Below are positions 34,284-42,885 of a stretch of 64,000 nucleotides of DNA, piece by piece (the first letter of the stretch is position 1; every line of letters starts with the position of its first letter). The notes under the pieces were generated by a model. It was not told the origin of the DNA, did no database searches, and worked only from the letters and a program-made list of their open reading frames with translations. Source of the stretch: Glacieibacterium sp038210595 (lineage in GTDB: Bacteria > Pseudomonadota > Alphaproteobacteria > Sphingomonadales > Sphingomonadaceae). The stretch covers positions 48,509 through 112,508 of the forward strand of contig JBBQWN010000006.1 of NCBI GenBank assembly GCA_038210595.1, in the 5' to 3' direction. Position numbers and translations under genes: made by a program.

Positions 34284-34305
34284 TGTAAAGTTTCCCGACA
34301 CTTTT
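34284..34305 (-). promoter_or_regulatory. Putative upstream activating element (shared with 2305-2326)
   Basis: Minus strand AAAA then TGTCGGGAAACTTTACA (34300-34284). Its centre is about 63 bp upstream of the -24 element. Between the two copies TGTCGG and CTTTACA are identical and only inner bases differ. It lies between divergent PEP-CTERM genes and could serve both. Confidence 0.6.
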
Positions 34306-34417
34306 GTGTATTGCGAAAATGTCGCCAATCCATTGCGTTACCGAAAAGACTCAGCCCAGGACAAAAATCCCCGAGCCAGCGGCCGAATCTGGAAATTCGC
34401 AAAATACTTCATGCTTT

Positions 34418-34431
34418 GGTCATGCCTCCGC
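34418..34431 (+). promoter_or_regulatory. Weak -24/-12 candidate for gene 34519
   Basis: GG-N10-GC (GGTCATGCCTCCGC) with a preceding T, 88 bp before the ATG. The inner bases match RpoN consensus poorly, and such spacing is common by chance in GC-rich DNA. It is listed because the activating element upstream could act in both directions. Confidence 0.2.
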
Positions 34432-34518
34432 TGCTAACATATTGTTGCAACGGCCGCTTCGGCGGGGAAGCTTGTGGGCGTTGTGCCAAGCGGTTGCAGA
34501 GTGGGTGGGGACCCGAAT

Positions 34519-35325
34519 ATGTCGATATTTTCCGTGCGTGCGCGGGGTCTGGTGCTGGCTGTGGTTGCGGTGAGTGCGCTGGCTACGACAACCGCTGCCG
34601 CGGTTACGACGCCGCAGTGGAACAACTACCGCTGGGCGCGCTCCGGGCCGCTGTCAATCAGGCTCGGCGACAACGTTGCGAGCCAGTGGGATCCCTACCT
34701 GCCGATCGCCGCAAGCGACTGGTCGGCGGCCAACAATATCGATTTCGTCCCTGTTGCCGGAACCAGCCGTGCGTCGAGCTGCAGCGCCGTCTATGGCACC
34801 GTCCAGGCGTGCAGCTATAATTACGGCGCGACCGGCTGGCTGGGTCTTGCCAGCGTCTGGCTATCGGGCGGTTATATCGTCCAGGCAACCGTCAAGCTGA
34901 ACGACTATTATTTCGGCTCTGGCCGCTACAATACCACGGCGTTCCGGCAGTTCGTGACCTGTCAGGAGGTCGGCCACACGCTTGGCCTCGGCCACATCAA
35001 CGAGGTCTTCACCGACCCGAATGTCGGCAGCTGCATGGACTATACCAACGATCCCAGCGGCCTGCTGGGCACCAACGGGCCGCTCAACAACCTGCACCCT
35101 TATGCCGGCGACTTTGCCACGCTCGACCGGATCTATGCGACCCCGGGCGGCACCCAGTTGTCGCAGACGCGGCCGACGCTGCTCGCGGTGCACGGCTACA
35201 GCATTAACGGCGAGGAGTTCGACCTGCTGTCGGTGATACCCGAGCCGTCGAGCTGGGCGCTGCTGATCGCCGGTTTCGGCCTGACCGGGGCGACAATGCG
35301 CCGCCGCCGGTCTGCCACCGCCTGA
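34519..35325 (+). CDS. Matrixin-like PEPxxWA-CTERM protein with QExxH site
   Basis: 268 aa from ATG 34519 (behind GGGGA; GTG 34474 is an in-frame alternative). Signal peptide MSIFSVRARGLVLAVVAVSA..AAA, then a metalloprotease-like domain: LGDNVASQWDPYL, an aspartate/asparagine-rich middle, and CQEVGHTLGLGHINE (residues 148-162), followed by SCMDYTNDPS, the Met-turn. In standard metzincins the motif is HExxHxxGxxH; here the first His is Gln149. The C-terminus is IPEPSSWALLIAGFGLTGA and RRRR. It may be an atypical metalloprotease or a zinc-independent binding protein. Confidence 0.82.
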   Translation: MSIFSVRARGLVLAVVAVSALATTTAAAVTTPQWNNYRWARSGPLSIRLGDNVASQWDPYLPIAASDWSAANNIDFVPVAGTSRASSCSAVYGTVQACSYNYGATGWLGLASVWLSGGYIVQATVKLNDYYFGSGRYNTTAFRQFVTCQEVGHTLGLGHINEVFTDPNVGSCMDYTNDPSGLLGTNGPLNNLHPYAGDFATLDRIYATPGGTQLSQTRPTLLAVHGYSINGEEFDLLSVIPEPSSWALLIAGFGLTGATMRRRRSATA

Positions 35326-35392
35326 TCTGCCCCCATTGGCCCACCGCGCGCGACGCCCTATAGCCTCGATCAAGCAATAGGGTCGAAGTCAT

Positions 35393-37282
35393 ATGGCATT
35401 CGCGCGCGGCGCCTGGGCGGTCATCGTCGGCATCAAGGACCTGCTGGTCCTGCTGCTTCTCGTCCTGTTCTTCGTCGCCATCTGGGCCGGTCTGCCTTCC
35501 GGCAAGCCGCTCGGCGTGCCCAGCGGCGCAGCGCTGGTGCTCAACCTCGACGGCAGCGTCGTCGAACAGGCCTCGACCGGCTCGCTGCTCGAGATGGTCG
35601 GCGGGCGGCAGCAGCCGACCGAGGTGCAGGTCCGCGACGTGCTCGGCGCCCTCGCCAGCGCCCGCACCGACGACCGCATCAAGATGGCGGTGCTCGACCT
35701 CGATACCTTCACCGGCGCCGGCCAGGCCAATCTCCAGTCGATCGGCGCGGCGCTGCGCAGCTTCAAGGCGAGCGGCAAGCCGGTCTATGCCTATTCGACC
35801 GCCTATACCGACGACGGCTATTATCTCGCCGCGCAAGCGACGCAGGCCTGGATCAATCCACTCGGCGGCGTGCTGCTGACCGGACCGGGCGGACCCAACC
35901 TCTATTTCAAGGCGGCGCTCGACAAGCTCGACATCGACGTCAACGTCTTCCGCGTCGGCACCTACAAGTCCGCGGTCGAGCCGTTCACCCGGACCGAAGC
36001 ATCGCCGGAGGCCGAAGCGGCCGAGCAGGCGCTGGTCGACAGCCTGTGGAAGACCTATGCCGGCGATGTCGCCGCAGCGCGCCACGGGGCCGACGTCAAC
36101 GCGTTCCTCGCCAACCTGCCGGGCACGGTGAAAGCCGCGGGCGGCGACTTCGCCACGGCCGCGCTGAAGGCCGGGCTGATCGACAAGATCGGCAGCCGCG
36201 CCGACTTCGGCCGGATGCTCGCCGCCAAGGTCGGTGCCGGCAAGGACGACCGGCCAGGCGCGTTCAACGGCATCAAGCTCGCCGACTATCGCGGCGCCAC
36301 CCGGAAGGCTGGCAGCGGCGCGGCGATCGGCATCGTCTATGTCGCGGGCAATATCGTCGACGGCGAAGCGCCGCGCGGTCAGGCCGGCGGGGACACCATC
36401 GCGCTGCAGATCGAGAAGGCGCTCGCCGACGACAATATCAAGGCACTGGTTGTACGGGTCGATTCGCCCGGCGGCTCGGTGCTGGCGTCGGAGCGCATCC
36501 GCGAGGCGCTCGCCGAGGCCAAGACCAAGGGCATGCCGATCGTCGCGTCGTTCGGGCCGGTGGCCGCCTCGGGTGGCTATTGGGTCGCGACCGCGGCGGA
36601 CGAGATCGTCGCCCAGCCGTCGACCATCACCGGGTCGATCGGCGTGTTCGCGGTCATCCCGACCTTTAACCGCTCGCTGAAGGCGCTCGGCATCGGCACC
36701 GACGGGGTCAAGTCGACACCCTACTCCGGCGACCCCGACATCCTGCGCGGCCTGACGCCCGATACCCGCGCCATCCTCCAGGCGTCGGTCGAGGATATCT
36801 ACCGCCGCTTCACCGGCCTCGTCGCCAAGGCGCGCAAGCTGCCGGTGGCCCGCGTCGACGCGATCGGTCAAGGCCGTGTCTGGGCCGGCAACGCCGCGCT
36901 CGGCAACGGGCTGGTCGACAAGCTTGGCGGCATCGACGTCGCCATCGCCGATGCCGCGAAGCGCGCCGGCCTGCCCGCCGACACCCGCACCGTCGATATC
37001 GAGCGCAGCCAGCCGTTGCTCGGCCAGCTGATCGCCGGGGCGCTCGGTATCGGCAACGACGACGGCAGCGACGGCGGCCAGGCCCGCGATGCGTTCGCCG
37101 CGCAGGTGCGGCTGTCGAAGCTGCGGCTGCTGGCGGCGCTCGGCTCGGCGCAGGCGGTGGCGGGCGGCGCGACGATCCAGGCCTCGTGCCTCAGCTGCGC
37201 CTCGCTGGGCGTGCCGTTCGCCAGCGATGTCGCGCGCGGCGAATCCTGGCTGGCCCGCGCCGGTGCGTTGATCGTCCGCTGA
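35393..37282 (+). CDS. sppA: Signal peptide peptidase SppA (67K type)
   Basis: 629 aa inner-membrane serine protease that removes cleaved signal peptides. N-terminal membrane helix IKDLLVLLLLVLFFVAIWAGL; two tandem ClpP-like domains. The catalytic Lys lies in the first (FRVGTYKSAVEPFTR, about residue 195) and the catalytic Ser in the second (VAASGGYWVATAADEIVAQP), after VDSPGGSVLASERI. It is followed after 1 bp by the S41 peptidase gene, so translation may be coupled. Confidence 0.95.
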   Translation: MAFARGAWAVIVGIKDLLVLLLLVLFFVAIWAGLPSGKPLGVPSGAALVLNLDGSVVEQASTGSLLEMVGGRQQPTEVQVRDVLGALASARTDDRIKMAVLDLDTFTGAGQANLQSIGAALRSFKASGKPVYAYSTAYTDDGYYLAAQATQAWINPLGGVLLTGPGGPNLYFKAALDKLDIDVNVFRVGTYKSAVEPFTRTEASPEAEAAEQALVDSLWKTYAGDVAAARHGADVNAFLANLPGTVKAAGGDFATAALKAGLIDKIGSRADFGRMLAAKVGAGKDDRPGAFNGIKLADYRGATRKAGSGAAIGIVYVAGNIVDGEAPRGQAGGDTIALQIEKALADDNIKALVVRVDSPGGSVLASERIREALAEAKTKGMPIVASFGPVAASGGYWVATAADEIVAQPSTITGSIGVFAVIPTFNRSLKALGIGTDGVKSTPYSGDPDILRGLTPDTRAILQASVEDIYRRFTGLVAKARKLPVARVDAIGQGRVWAGNAALGNGLVDKLGGIDVAIADAAKRAGLPADTRTVDIERSQPLLGQLIAGALGIGNDDGSDGGQARDAFAAQVRLSKLRLLAALGSAQAVAGGATIQASCLSCASLGVPFASDVARGESWLARAGALIVR

Positions 37283-37283
37283 G

Positions 37284-38708
37284 ATGCTGACCCGGCGCGA
37301 GGCCCTGGCGGGGTTCGCCGGCACCGCGCTGCTCGCCGCCGCGCCGAAGGGGCCGTACGTCTATCCGGAAGCCGCGCTGCGCCGCGAGGACGCCGCGCTG
37401 CTGATCCGCGCCTATGGAGAGCTGCATCCCGGGCTGGCGCGCTACCAGACCCCCGCGGCGCGGGCGGCGCTGGAGCAGCGTTTTCGCCGTGAGGCGGAAC
37501 GGGCCGAAACCCCGGCGGCGCTGTGGCTGGCGACGACGCGCTTCACCGCCGGCGTCCGCTGCGGCCACAGCTTCGTCAATCCGTTCAACCAGGGCCGCGC
37601 GCTGACCGGCAGCATCGTCGAGCGCACCGACCGCCTGCCCTTCCTGTTCCGCTGGATCGGTTCGCGGATGATCGTCACCAGGGGGCTGGTCCCCGGCCTC
37701 GACCCCGGTACCGAGATCGTCAGCATCGACGGGGAGCGCGCGTCCGCCCTGCTGGCCCGGCTGCTGCCGCTGGCGCGCGCCGACGGCCACAACGATGCCA
37801 AGCGCGTCGCCGACCTCGAGACGCGCGGCGCCGGCAAGTACGAAGATTTCGACATCCTCCGCTCGCTGACCGCACCGCCGGGGCGCACCACCGTCCAGCT
37901 GCGGCTCGGCGACGGCCGCCGGATCGAGGCCCCGCTGATGAACTGGGACAGCCGCCCCCATCCCGACAACAAGGGCGACGCGGCGCTGTGGACCGCGGCC
38001 ATGAATGACGCGGCGATGGTCGTGACGATGGGCGACTGGGCGACCTATGACAGCAAGTGGGACTGGCGCGGGTTCATCAAGCAGACCGTCGATGACGCCA
38101 TCGCCGCGAACGCCCGCGCCATCATCGTCGACCTGCGCGGCAATGAGGGCGGCGAGGATTGCGGCGACGTGCTGCTGGGCCGGCTGGTCGACCGCCCGCT
38201 CGACCATGCGCCGGCGCTGCGCCGCGTCCGCTACCGCACGACGCCCGCCGACCTCGACCCGCACCTCGATACCTGGGACGACAGCTTCCGCAAGCTCGGC
38301 GTCGACGCGGTCGACGACCGGCACGACGGGCTGCTCACCCTGCCCCCGGAGCCGTCGCTGCGCATCGAACCGGCAAGGCCGCGCTTTAACGGTAATCTGG
38401 TCGTGCTCGTCGATGCCGAGTGCAGTTCCGCGACCTTCCAGTTCGCCCAGACGGTGCGCGCCAGCGGCCGCGGCACGATCGTCGGCGAGCCGACCGGCGG
38501 CAACCGCCGCGGCATCAACGGCGGCTGCTTCTTTTTCGTCCGGATGCCGCATTCACGGCTGGAGGCCGACCTGCCGCTGATCGGCAACTTCCCGCGTGAG
38601 CCCCAGCCCGACGCGGGCCTGATCCCCGACCATATCGTCCGCCCGACCCAAGCGAGCATCGCCGCCGGCACGGACCTGGCGATGGCAGCGGCGTTGAGCC
38701 TCGCCTAG
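37284..38708 (+). CDS. S41 family peptidase, Tat-type signal
   Basis: 474 aa. N-terminus MLTRREALAGFAGTALLAAA is a twin-arginine signal, so export is probably of a folded protein. Tsp-like S41 core (residues 220-450): VDLRGNEGGEDCGDVLLG, catalytic Ser in VLVDAECSSATFQFAQTVR, and VGEPTGGNRRGINGG. It lacks an obvious PDZ domain. It starts 1 bp after sppA. Its TAG stop shares CTAG with the stop of the convergent M28 gene. Confidence 0.9.
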   Translation: MLTRREALAGFAGTALLAAAPKGPYVYPEAALRREDAALLIRAYGELHPGLARYQTPAARAALEQRFRREAERAETPAALWLATTRFTAGVRCGHSFVNPFNQGRALTGSIVERTDRLPFLFRWIGSRMIVTRGLVPGLDPGTEIVSIDGERASALLARLLPLARADGHNDAKRVADLETRGAGKYEDFDILRSLTAPPGRTTVQLRLGDGRRIEAPLMNWDSRPHPDNKGDAALWTAAMNDAAMVVTMGDWATYDSKWDWRGFIKQTVDDAIAANARAIIVDLRGNEGGEDCGDVLLGRLVDRPLDHAPALRRVRYRTTPADLDPHLDTWDDSFRKLGVDAVDDRHDGLLTLPPEPSLRIEPARPRFNGNLVVLVDAECSSATFQFAQTVRASGRGTIVGEPTGGNRRGINGGCFFFVRMPHSRLEADLPLIGNFPREPQPDAGLIPDHIVRPTQASIAAGTDLAMAAALSLA

Positions 38709-40066
38709 AACGTCCCGTCGGGGGCGTTGGCCGCCAGCCACAGCATCGCGGCCCAGGCCGCGACATTCTGGTCGAGCTGCACCTTGTCGACCTTGTCCAG
38801 CGTATCGTCGGGGGTGTGATGCAGGTCGAAATAGCGGGTCCCGTCCTGCGCCAGGTCGACGATCCCGACGCCTGCCTTGGCCAGCGCCTCGACATCGGTG
38901 CCGCCGTGCGCCTCGGCCGTGCTCGCCGCGATGCCGAGCGGGGCGAGGACGCGCGCCAGATCGGCGGCGAACGGCTTCGCGGTGGCGGGCAATTTGGTCC
39001 GCAGCTGCCACACACGATCCGCCCCGAAGTCGCTCTCGGCCGCGAGCACGTGGCGGTCGCCGGAATGGCTGGCGAGATAGGTCGCGCCGCCCAGCGGACC
39101 CTGGCTCTCCTCGTCGCCGAACATGACGACGCGGATGGTGCGGCGCGGCCGTGGCAGCTCGCCCGCCTTGACCGCGTCGATGATCAGCTTGGCCGCCGCG
39201 GTGGTGATCGCGATGCCGGCGCCGTCGTCGATCGCACCGGTGCCGAGGTCCCAGCTGTCGAGGTGGCCGCCGACGACGATCACCTCGTTCGGCCGCGCCT
39301 TGCCGGTGATTTCGCCCATGACGTTGCCCGAGCGACCGGTGCCGAGGTGGCGCGGGGTCAGCGTCAGGTGGACCGTGACCGGCCCGCGGTCGAGCAGCCG
39401 CGCCAGCTGCTGCGCGTCCGGCACGCTGAGCGCTGCCGCCGCGATCGGCGTCACCTCACCCCACTGCGTCGTGCCGGTGTGCGGCGAACGCATCGTGCCG
39501 GTACCAAGCGAGCGCATCAGGAAGCCTGCCGCGCCCTTGGTCGCTGCCACCGCCGGGCCGGAGCGGCGGATGCCGCCGAACGCGCCATAGCTCGACCCGT
39601 CCTGGGTGCGCGCCATCGCATGGTCGATGAACGCGAACTTGCCCCTGAGGCTGCCGTCGGGCGCGGCGCGCAGGGCATCGACGTCGGCGAAACGCACGAC
39701 CTCGGCGGTGGTCCCCTCGGGCGGCGTCGCGCCGCTACCGCCGAGAGCGGTCAGCATCAGCCGCTGCGACGATGCGCCGGTGATTTCCGCGGTCTCCAGC
39801 CCGCGCTCCCAGTGCGGCACGTCGAATTCCTGGGCGCCGACATTTTGGAAGCCGAGCGCCTTCAGCCGGGCGACGCCCCAGGCGCGGGCGCGCGCCTCCG
39901 CTGGCGTCGCCGCCAGCCGCGGCCCGACCTCGGTCGTCAGGCTTTCGAGGATGGCATAGGCGGGCGACCCGGCGAGCGCACGGTCGCGCAATTTCGCCGC
40001 GCTCGCGACATCATCGGCCGCGGCTGGAGCAGCGACAGCAAGCAGCAGCATCATGGCATAGCGCAT
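38705..40066 (-). CDS. M28 family zinc peptidase, secreted
   Basis: 453 aa from ATG 40066 (the GAAGGA site is better spaced for it than for ATG 40072). Signal peptide MRYAMMLLLAVAAPAAA. Zinc ligands: VVGGHLDSWDLGTGAIDDGAG (His, bridging Asp), MFGDEESQGPLGG (catalytic and metal Glu), SDFGADRVW (Asp), and DLHHTPDDTLDKVD (His). A PA-like insert precedes the catalytic domain. Family members are aminopeptidases. Together with SppA, S41 and the POT transporter it suggests active peptide use. Confidence 0.93.
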   Translation of the reverse strand: MRYAMMLLLAVAAPAAADDVASAAKLRDRALAGSPAYAILESLTTEVGPRLAATPAEARARAWGVARLKALGFQNVGAQEFDVPHWERGLETAEITGASSQRLMLTALGGSGATPPEGTTAEVVRFADVDALRAAPDGSLRGKFAFIDHAMARTQDGSSYGAFGGIRRSGPAVAATKGAAGFLMRSLGTGTMRSPHTGTTQWGEVTPIAAAALSVPDAQQLARLLDRGPVTVHLTLTPRHLGTGRSGNVMGEITGKARPNEVIVVGGHLDSWDLGTGAIDDGAGIAITTAAAKLIIDAVKAGELPRPRRTIRVVMFGDEESQGPLGGATYLASHSGDRHVLAAESDFGADRVWQLRTKLPATAKPFAADLARVLAPLGIAASTAEAHGGTDVEALAKAGVGIVDLAQDGTRYFDLHHTPDDTLDKVDKVQLDQNVAAWAAMLWLAANAPDGTF

Positions 40067-40076
40067 CGTCATTCCT

Positions 40077-40703
40077 TCAATCCCGATAACCCGGCAGCGC
40101 GACGTTCCAGCGGAGCGCCACCGCTCGCAGCGCAAAGCCCGCCGCTGCACCCGCCAGCCCCGCGATCCGCTCGTCGATGCCGAACAGCGCCAGGCCGACG
40201 AACACGGCCGCCGCCAGCGCCGCCGCGGACACGTAGATCTCGCGCCGGAGGAGGATTGACGGTTGCCCGGCAAGCACGTCGCGGACGATGCCGCCAAAGC
40301 TCGCGGTAAGCACGCCCATCGCCATCGCGGCGAGCGGCGGCACGCCGTAGCTGAGCGCCTTCGCCGACCCGATTACCGCATAGGCCGCCATGCCGACCGC
40401 ATCGAACCACAAGAGCGCGCGGTCCTGCCAGCGGTCCGCCTCGAGCAGCCAGACGAGTCCCGCGGCGATCATACAGACGCCCAGATAGTCGGAGCGATAG
40501 ACCCAAAACACCGGCGCGCCGATCAGCAGGTCGCGCAGCGTGCCGCCGCCGACGCCGGTGACGGCGGCGAAAAACGCGAAGGTGACGATGGTGTGCTTGG
40601 CCCGCGCCGCCGCCAGCGCGCCCGACGCGGCGAAAACCGCGACGCCGGCATAATCCAGCGCCGCCAGCAGCGGCCGCGCGGTTTCGATGGTCAGCGTCGC
40701 CAT
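40077..40703 (-). CDS. Trimeric intracellular cation channel (UPF0126) family protein
   Basis: 208 aa, about seven hydrophobic helices in two repeats, each with the glycine/DxxR signature: VFAASGALAAARAKHTIVTFAFFAAVTGVGGGTLRDLLIG and FDAVGMAAYAVIGSAKAL..FGGIVRDVLAG. Bacterial members are homotrimeric K+/cation channels. It lies 10 bp upstream of the M28 gene on the same strand. Confidence 0.93.
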   Translation of the reverse strand: MATLTIETARPLLAALDYAGVAVFAASGALAAARAKHTIVTFAFFAAVTGVGGGTLRDLLIGAPVFWVYRSDYLGVCMIAAGLVWLLEADRWQDRALLWFDAVGMAAYAVIGSAKALSYGVPPLAAMAMGVLTASFGGIVRDVLAGQPSILLRREIYVSAAALAAAVFVGLALFGIDERIAGLAGAAAGFALRAVALRWNVALPGYRD

Positions 40704-40766
40704 GACGCCTGATCGCCGAACCGGGCGCGCGCCGCAAGCCGTCAGCCACTGTCATCCGCCGGTAAC

Positions 40767-41579
40767 ATGCGCGCTGCTACGCAACGGCCGTTCATGCCGA
40801 AGATCGCGCCGCCGCATATCGTCCGCACCCTGATGGCACGCGGCTGCATGGCCAATTTCGGCCCCGGCGGCAACGCCTTCAACCCCGACGAGAGCGTCGC
40901 GCTGGTCCGCTACCTCACCCGGCTGCTGCAGGACCGGACGGCGGACAGCGGCGACGCGCTGGTCGAAACGCTGATGGCAGTGGCGGGCGCGAGCATGACG
41001 CGGCACCGCCCGGATCAGCCGCTGGCCTGCGCGCGCGGCTGCGCCTCCTGCTGCCACCAGTATGTCGCGGTCAGCGCCGTCGAGGCCTTCGCCATCGCTC
41101 GCCGCCTGCGCCGCGCCAAGGATGTTGCCGCGCACCGCGCCCGCCTTGACGCGCGTCCGGCGCGCGGCGTCGGCGATCCGGCACGGCTGCTCGATCAGGC
41201 CCGGCGCTGCGCCTTTCTCGATGACGCCGGCGGCTGTGGCATCCATGCCTTTCGCCCGCTCGCCTGCCGGGTCTATGCCTCGCTCGACGTGCGCGCCTGC
41301 CTGCGCCGGTTCGAGGCAGGCAACGGCCTCATCCCCTGGCCGAGCGCGCATGAGCCAATCCACATCTGGCTCAGCACCGCCTTATGGACCGCGCACCGCG
41401 CCGCCGGCCTGACGCCGCGCACCTATGAGCTGACCGCCGCGGTCGATCTCGTACTGCACGACCCGGGCCTGGAGGCGCGCTGGTATGCCGGCGACGACGG
41501 GCTGGCGGCGGCGGCCAACCCGCCGCTGCCCGATCCCGTGCCCGGCACCGACCAGCTGCGCGCGCTGGCTCGGCTCTAG
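40767..41579 (+). CDS. YkgJ-family zinc/iron cysteine-cluster protein
   Basis: 270 aa. Cys-rich domain CARGCASCCHQYVAVSAVEA and RRCAFLDDAGGCGIHAFRPLACRVYAS, matching the CxxCC...C...RPxxCR pattern of YkgJ (UPF0153). The C-terminal extension is unusual (about 70 residues, IWLSTALWTAHRAAGLTPRTY). ATG 40767 or 40794 could be the start; the longer form is kept. Role unknown. Its stop overlaps that of the convergent reductase through CTAG (41576-41579). Confidence 0.8.
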   Translation: MRAATQRPFMPKIAPPHIVRTLMARGCMANFGPGGNAFNPDESVALVRYLTRLLQDRTADSGDALVETLMAVAGASMTRHRPDQPLACARGCASCCHQYVAVSAVEAFAIARRLRRAKDVAAHRARLDARPARGVGDPARLLDQARRCAFLDDAGGCGIHAFRPLACRVYASLDVRACLRRFEAGNGLIPWPSAHEPIHIWLSTALWTAHRAAGLTPRTYELTAAVDLVLHDPGLEARWYAGDDGLAAAANPPLPDPVPGTDQLRALARL

Positions 41580-42616
41580 CGCTTGGCGGCGGCCAGCAGC
41601 CCGCGGCGGAACTCGCCTTGCCGCTCGAACATCCAGCCGGGATATTCCGGATTCAGCCGCCCGGCCGCGTCCAGCGTCGCGAGATCGTCCGCCGACAGCG
41701 CTACGTCGACCGCGCCGAGGTTGTCGGCGAGCTGCTCGGGCCGCTTAGCCCCGATGATGACGCTGGTCACCACCGGCTGGTGCAGCAGCCACGCCAGCGC
41801 GATCTGCGCCACCGTGCAGCCCCGCGCCTCGGCCATCGGCCGCATCGCGTCGATGACGTCGAAGGCGCGGCCCTTGTCGCCCGGCGGGAAGTCGAACGCC
41901 GCCAGCCGGCCCTCGGTCGGCTTTTCGTCGCGCACATATTTGCCCGACAGGAACCCGCCCGCCAGCGGGCTCCACACCATCAGCCCGACGCCCTCGCTCA
42001 GCAGAGCCGGCACGATGTCGCGCTCCAGGTCGCGGCTGGCGACGGTGTAGAAGGCCTGCAGCGAAGCCGGCCGCGCCAGCCCGAGCCGCTCTGCCATGCC
42101 GGTCGCCTTGGCAACCTGCCACGCCGCCCAGTTCGAGACGCCAACATAGCGGACGTGGCCATGCTGCACGAGCGTGTCGAGCGCGCGCAGCGTTTCCTCC
42201 ATCGGCGTCGCCGGATCGAAGCCGTGGATCTGGTACAGGTCGATATGATCGAGGCCGAGCCGCTTCAGGCTGGCCTTGCAGGCGTCGATGAGGTGGTAGC
42301 GCGACGCGCCGCGGCCGTTCGGGCCGGCGCCCATCTCGCCGAACGCCTTGGTCGCGACGACGACCTCCTGCCGGTTGACGCCGAGCGACCTGAGCGCCGC
42401 GCCGGTGATCTCCTCCGACGCGCCCGACGCATAGACATCGGCGGTGTCGATGAAGTTGATCCCGGCATCGAGCGACGTGCGCACCAGCGCGGCCGCCGCG
42501 TCCTGGTCAAGCGACCCGATCGCCTTCCACATGCCGGCCTCGCCGCCGAAGGTCATGGTGCCGAGGCAGAGTTCCGAAACGAACAGGCCGGTCTGGCCGA
42601 GGCGGTTGTATTTCAT
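41576..42616 (-). CDS. Aldo/keto reductase
   Basis: 346-aa TIM-barrel NADPH oxidoreductase. Catalytic Asp/Tyr in NFIDTADVYASGASEE, Lys in VVVATKAFGEMG, and His in LYQIHGFDP (tetrad D-Y-K-H). The cofactor region is VVTSVIIGAKRPEQL. Substrate not predictable. It is not a close relative of the aldo/keto reductase at 58117. Confidence 0.93.
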   Translation of the reverse strand: MKYNRLGQTGLFVSELCLGTMTFGGEAGMWKAIGSLDQDAAAALVRTSLDAGINFIDTADVYASGASEEITGAALRSLGVNRQEVVVATKAFGEMGAGPNGRGASRYHLIDACKASLKRLGLDHIDLYQIHGFDPATPMEETLRALDTLVQHGHVRYVGVSNWAAWQVAKATGMAERLGLARPASLQAFYTVASRDLERDIVPALLSEGVGLMVWSPLAGGFLSGKYVRDEKPTEGRLAAFDFPPGDKGRAFDVIDAMRPMAEARGCTVAQIALAWLLHQPVVTSVIIGAKRPEQLADNLGAVDVALSADDLATLDAAGRLNPEYPGWMFERQGEFRRGLLAAAKR

Positions 42617-42715
42617 CGTCGGGTTTCCTTGTGCTCGCGCCTAGACGCACGAACCACGCCGGATGACGCAAGGATTTCGCATCATCCGCGGCTGGCCGCG
42701 CCGTATCGCCGGTGC

Positions 42716-42721
42716 TATAGT
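42716..42721 (+). promoter_or_regulatory. Possible -10 element TATAGT
   Basis: TATAGT lies 33 bp before the small ORF at 42754, with a poor -35 at normal distance. It is the best promoter candidate for the 35-aa ORF and acyl-CoA synthetase. Confidence 0.35.
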
Positions 42722-42753
42722 GTACATCTGCAACGCGGTCGGGGGACCGGATC

Positions 42754-42861
42754 ATGGACATCGTCGATTTCGACGGCTTCGCGCTGCCCGAACTGCCGGT
42801 CGGGCCAGCCGCCAACGATGCGCCGCCCGGCCCGGCTGACAGCGACCGGCTCACCGGCTAG
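42754..42861 (+). CDS. 35-aa ORF, possible leader peptide
   Basis: Begins at ATG 42754 behind GGGGGA (42741-42746) and encodes MDIVDFDGFALPELPVGP..., an acidic, Pro-rich peptide that ends at TAG 42861. No family recognised. Its stop is immediately followed by a hairpin that covers the ribosome site of the next gene. It could be a regulatory leader or simply a small orphan protein. Confidence 0.4.
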   Translation: MDIVDFDGFALPELPVGPAANDAPPGPADSDRLTG

Positions 42862-42880
42862 TCTCCCCCGAAAGGGGAGA
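42862..42880 (+). promoter_or_regulatory. Hairpin that masks the Shine-Dalgarno of the acyl-CoA synthetase
   Basis: TCTCCCC (42862-42868) pairs with GGGGAGA (42874-42880), loop CGAAA. GGGGAGA is the ribosome site for GTG 42886. The hairpin begins directly after the small ORF's stop codon, so a ribosome finishing the ORF would hold it open. Confidence 0.5.
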
Positions 42881-42885
42881 ATCGC

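Larger units (their letters stand above)
34176..34518. promoter_or_regulatory. Divergent control region of two PEPxxWA-CTERM genes
   Basis: 343 bp without a gene, AT-richer than its surroundings. From left to right it holds the ribosome site and leader of gene 33507, a consensus -24/-12 promoter (34216-34230), a CtrA-like site (34259-34273), the shared activating element (34284-34305), then about 200 bp with a weak GG-N10-GC match at 34418-34431 pointing to gene 34519. No ORF with a ribosome site is seen. Confidence 0.7.

Noticed and set aside
35204..37324. 706-codon frame opposite sppA
   Set aside because: Antisense shadow of a gene with clear catalytic motifs.
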